Below, piece by piece: positions 5,957 to 7,267 of a stretch of DNA of 7,267 bases (position 1 is its first letter; the number at the start of each line of letters is the position of its first letter). Made by a program: the position numbers and the translations under genes. This DNA is from Bifidobacteriaceae bacterium (lineage in GTDB: Bacteria > Actinomycetota > Actinomycetes > Actinomycetales > WQXJ01). The DNA is taken from positions 1 to 7,267 of the forward strand of contig JAISIU010000053.1 in the NCBI GenBank assembly GCA_031261885.1, written 5' to 3'. Under the pieces are notes generated by a model that was given only the letters and a program-made list of their open reading frames with translations, was not told the origin of the DNA and made no database searches.

Positions 5957-5983
5957 GCTCACCGAACCGGGCTGCCGCACTAA
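5930..5983 (+). other. Possible 17-codon ORF in the metY-metX spacer
   Basis: The ATG at 5930 lies inside palindrome copy 1 and opens a 17-residue frame (MTGVPTSCAAHRTGLPH) ending in TAA at 5981-5983. Upstream only a weak GGTGG (5914-5918) could serve as ribosome binding site. Its first nine residues match the next small ORF except for one position, but this could be a by-product of the DNA repeat. Whether it is translated is unknown. Confidence 0.2.
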
Positions 5984-5989
5984 GGAAGA

Positions 5990-6023
5990 GTGGACGATGA
6001 CGGAAGTGCCGACATCGTGCGCC
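5990..6023 (+). repeat. Palindromic intergenic element, copy 2
   Basis: Second copy of the 34-bp element, 67 bp downstream of copy 1. It differs at four positions: one at the edge of the left arm and three in the loop. The remaining arms ACGATG (5994-5999) and CATCGT (6013-6018), the A-A mismatch and the CGG/CCG inner stem are preserved. Both copies are followed by AACCGGGC after a short gap, 6 bp longer in copy 1, so the duplicated unit is about 50 bp. Confidence 0.8.
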
Positions 6024-6071
6024 CCAACCGGGCGGTCCGTCCCCCACTTTCCCCGGAAAGGACAACCATGA
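5997..6071 (+). other. Possible 24-codon leader ORF overlapping the metX start
   Basis: The ATG at 5997 (in palindrome copy 2) is preceded by AAGGAAGAG (5982-5990), a fair Shine-Dalgarno sequence at the stop of the first small ORF. The 24-residue frame starts MTEVPTSCA and ends KGQP, with TGA at 6069-6071. It overlaps the metX ATG (6068-6070) as ATGA, the usual layout of translational coupling. It has no Met or Thr run that would mark a classic attenuator peptide. Translation is unproven and the overlap may be chance. Confidence 0.3.
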
Positions 6072-7267
6072 GCTCCGAATCACACCAGGTCCAAGCGCCA
6101 CCCGAGATCGACGACCTCGGGGACGCCGGGTTCGAGGGCCGCGCGCCCAAGCCCGGGGCGCCGATCCCCGTGACGGGCGCGTGGCGCGAGGGCGACCCGG
6201 TGGGGCACCGGCGGTTCGCGCACGTCGGGGCGTTGGAGCTGGAGCGCGGCGGCGCCATCCCGGACGTGACGCTCGCCTATGAGACGTGGGGCCGGCTGGA
6301 CGAGGCGCGCGACAACGCCGTGCTCGTGCTGCACGCCATGACCGGCGACTCCCACATCTGCGGCCCGGCCGGCCCGGGGCATCCGACGGCCGGCTGGTGG
6401 ACCGAGCTCGTGGGGCCGGGCGCGCCCGTCGACACGGACCGCTACTTCGTGGTGGCGCCGAACATCCTGGGCGGCTGCCAGGGGTCGACGGGGCCGGCCT
6501 CGCTGGCGCCCGACGGCAAACCGTACGGGTCGAGGTTCCCGTTCCTCACGATCCGCGACACCGTGGCGGCCGAACTCCGGCTGGCCGACCAGCTCGGGAT
6601 CGACCGGTTCGCGGCCGCCATCGGCGGGTCGATGGGCGGCATGCGCGTGCTCGAATGGGCCATCATGGCGCCGGAGAGGGTCGGGGCGATCGTGCCGATC
6701 GCGACCACGGCCCAGTCCACCGCGGACCAGATCGCATGGGCGTCCGCCCAGGTCGGGGCCATCAAGGCCGACCCGGGCTACTGCGGCGGCGACTACTACG
6801 ACCGCGCGCCCGGCACGGGCCCGCACCACGGGCTCTCGATCGCGCGGCAGATCGCACACACCACGTACCGTTCGGCCTTCGAGCTGGACGGGCGGTTCGG
6901 CCACGACGCCCAGGGCTCCGAGGACCCGCTGGGCGGCGGCGGCCGCTACGCCGTGCAGTCCTACCTCGAGTACCAGGCCTCGAAGCTGACGATCCGGTTC
7001 GACGCGAACTCCTACGTGGTGCTGTCCGAGGCGACCATGTCGCACGACGTGGGCCGCGGCCGCGGCGGCGTCGAGGCCGCGCTGGCCCAAATCACGGGGT
7101 CGGCGCTCGTGGTGGCCGTGGACTCCGACCGGCTGTTCCTACCGGCCCAGGCCGAGGTGCTGGCCGCCGGCATCCCCGGCGCCGGCCCGGTGCACCTGGT
7201 CCACTCCGACTACGGCCACGACGGCTTCCTCATCGAGTTCGACCAGCTGGCCCCCGTGATCCGCGAC
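6068..7267 (+). CDS. metX: Homoserine O-acetyltransferase (3' end outside window)
   Basis: 400 codons are open from the ATG at 6068 to the window edge, and AAAGGA (6057-6062) lies 5 nt before the start. It is an alpha/beta-hydrolase-fold acyltransferase that moves acetyl from acetyl-CoA to homoserine in the cytosol, the committed step of methionine synthesis. It makes the substrate of MetY next door. Signatures in order: VTLAYETWG (67-75); LHAMTGDSHICG (88-99); NILGGCQGSTGP (132-143); the nucleophile elbow AIGGSMGGM with S188; SDRLFLP with the triad Asp D354; and DYGHDGFLIEF with the triad His H384. All three catalytic residues are present and only the last part is missing. About 35 residues precede the conserved GAWREGDP segment, as is common in actinobacterial MetX. 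Some family members use succinyl-CoA; the MetY neighbour favours acetyl-CoA. Co-transcription with metY is likely, and no own promoter was seen. Confidence 0.95.
   Translation, partial: MSSESHQVQAPPEIDDLGDAGFEGRAPKPGAPIPVTGAWREGDPVGHRRFAHVGALELERGGAIPDVTLAYETWGRLDEARDNAVLVLHAMTGDSHICGPAGPGHPTAGWWTELVGPGAPVDTDRYFVVAPNILGGCQGSTGPASLAPDGKPYGSRFPFLTIRDTVAAELRLADQLGIDRFAAAIGGSMGGMRVLEWAIMAPERVGAIVPIATTAQSTADQIAWASAQVGAIKADPGYCGGDYYDRAPGTGPHHGLSIARQIAHTTYRSAFELDGRFGHDAQGSEDPLGGGGRYAVQSYLEYQASKLTIRFDANSYVVLSEATMSHDVGRGRGGVEAALAQITGSALVVAVDSDRLFLPAQAEVLAAGIPGAGPVHLVHSDYGHDGFLIEFDQLAPVIRD

Noticed and set aside
4311..6101. Long minus-strand ORF (596 codons) antisense to metY
   Set aside because: Antisense frames of high-GC genes stay open by codon bias. 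The translation is Val/Gly/Arg/Ala-rich with no recognisable domain, and metY on the other strand is unmistakable.
6080..7090. Minus-strand ORF (336 codons) antisense to metX
   Set aside because: Shadow of metX in GC-rich DNA; it has no domain signature and conflicts with a full set of MetX catalytic motifs.

Overview
The window is high-GC bacterial DNA with strong third-position G/C bias. It suggests an actinomycete (Actinomycetota). The evidence is the actinobacterial style of the inorganic pyrophosphatase tail, a RipA-like secreted NlpC/P60 hydrolase with a coiled-coil N-terminus, and an adjacent metY-metX pair for sulfhydrylation-route methionine synthesis. I cannot name a genus from sequence alone.

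Layout: (1) 1-318 (+), the 3' end of an inorganic pyrophosphatase gene with an unusually long Pro/Ala/Lys-rich tail. (2) 358-1053 (-), a DUF1361 integral membrane protein, convergent with ppa. (3) 1201-2616 (-), a secreted NlpC/P60 peptidoglycan hydrolase. (4) 2617-2911, a divergent intergenic region. It holds candidate promoter elements for the hydrolase and three 23-bp tandem repeats running up to the next start codon. (5) 2912-4189 (+), an AAA ATPase/DUF4143 protein, probably translated from a leaderless mRNA and closed by a hairpin-T terminator. It looks like a self-contained single-gene unit. (6) 4190-4568, a 379-bp gap with the terminator, a candidate promoter and a structured leader of about 245 nt. 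(7) 4569-5894 (+), metY. (8) 5895-6067, a spacer with a duplicated 34-bp palindromic element. Each copy also starts a tiny ORF, and the second tiny ORF overlaps the metX start by 4 nt. (9) 6068-7267 (+), metX, cut by the window edge.

MetX and MetY act in sequence: MetX acetylates homoserine, and MetY replaces the acetyl group with sulfide to give homocysteine. They are very likely one operon, and most of the interesting non-coding structure is around them (the metY leader and the metY-metX spacer). The other strong non-coding signal is the repeat array over the ATPase promoter. It looks like an operator, possibly for autoregulation. The other genes are ordinary housekeeping or cell-envelope genes. 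No RNA gene, insertion sequence, CRISPR array or phage gene was recognised.
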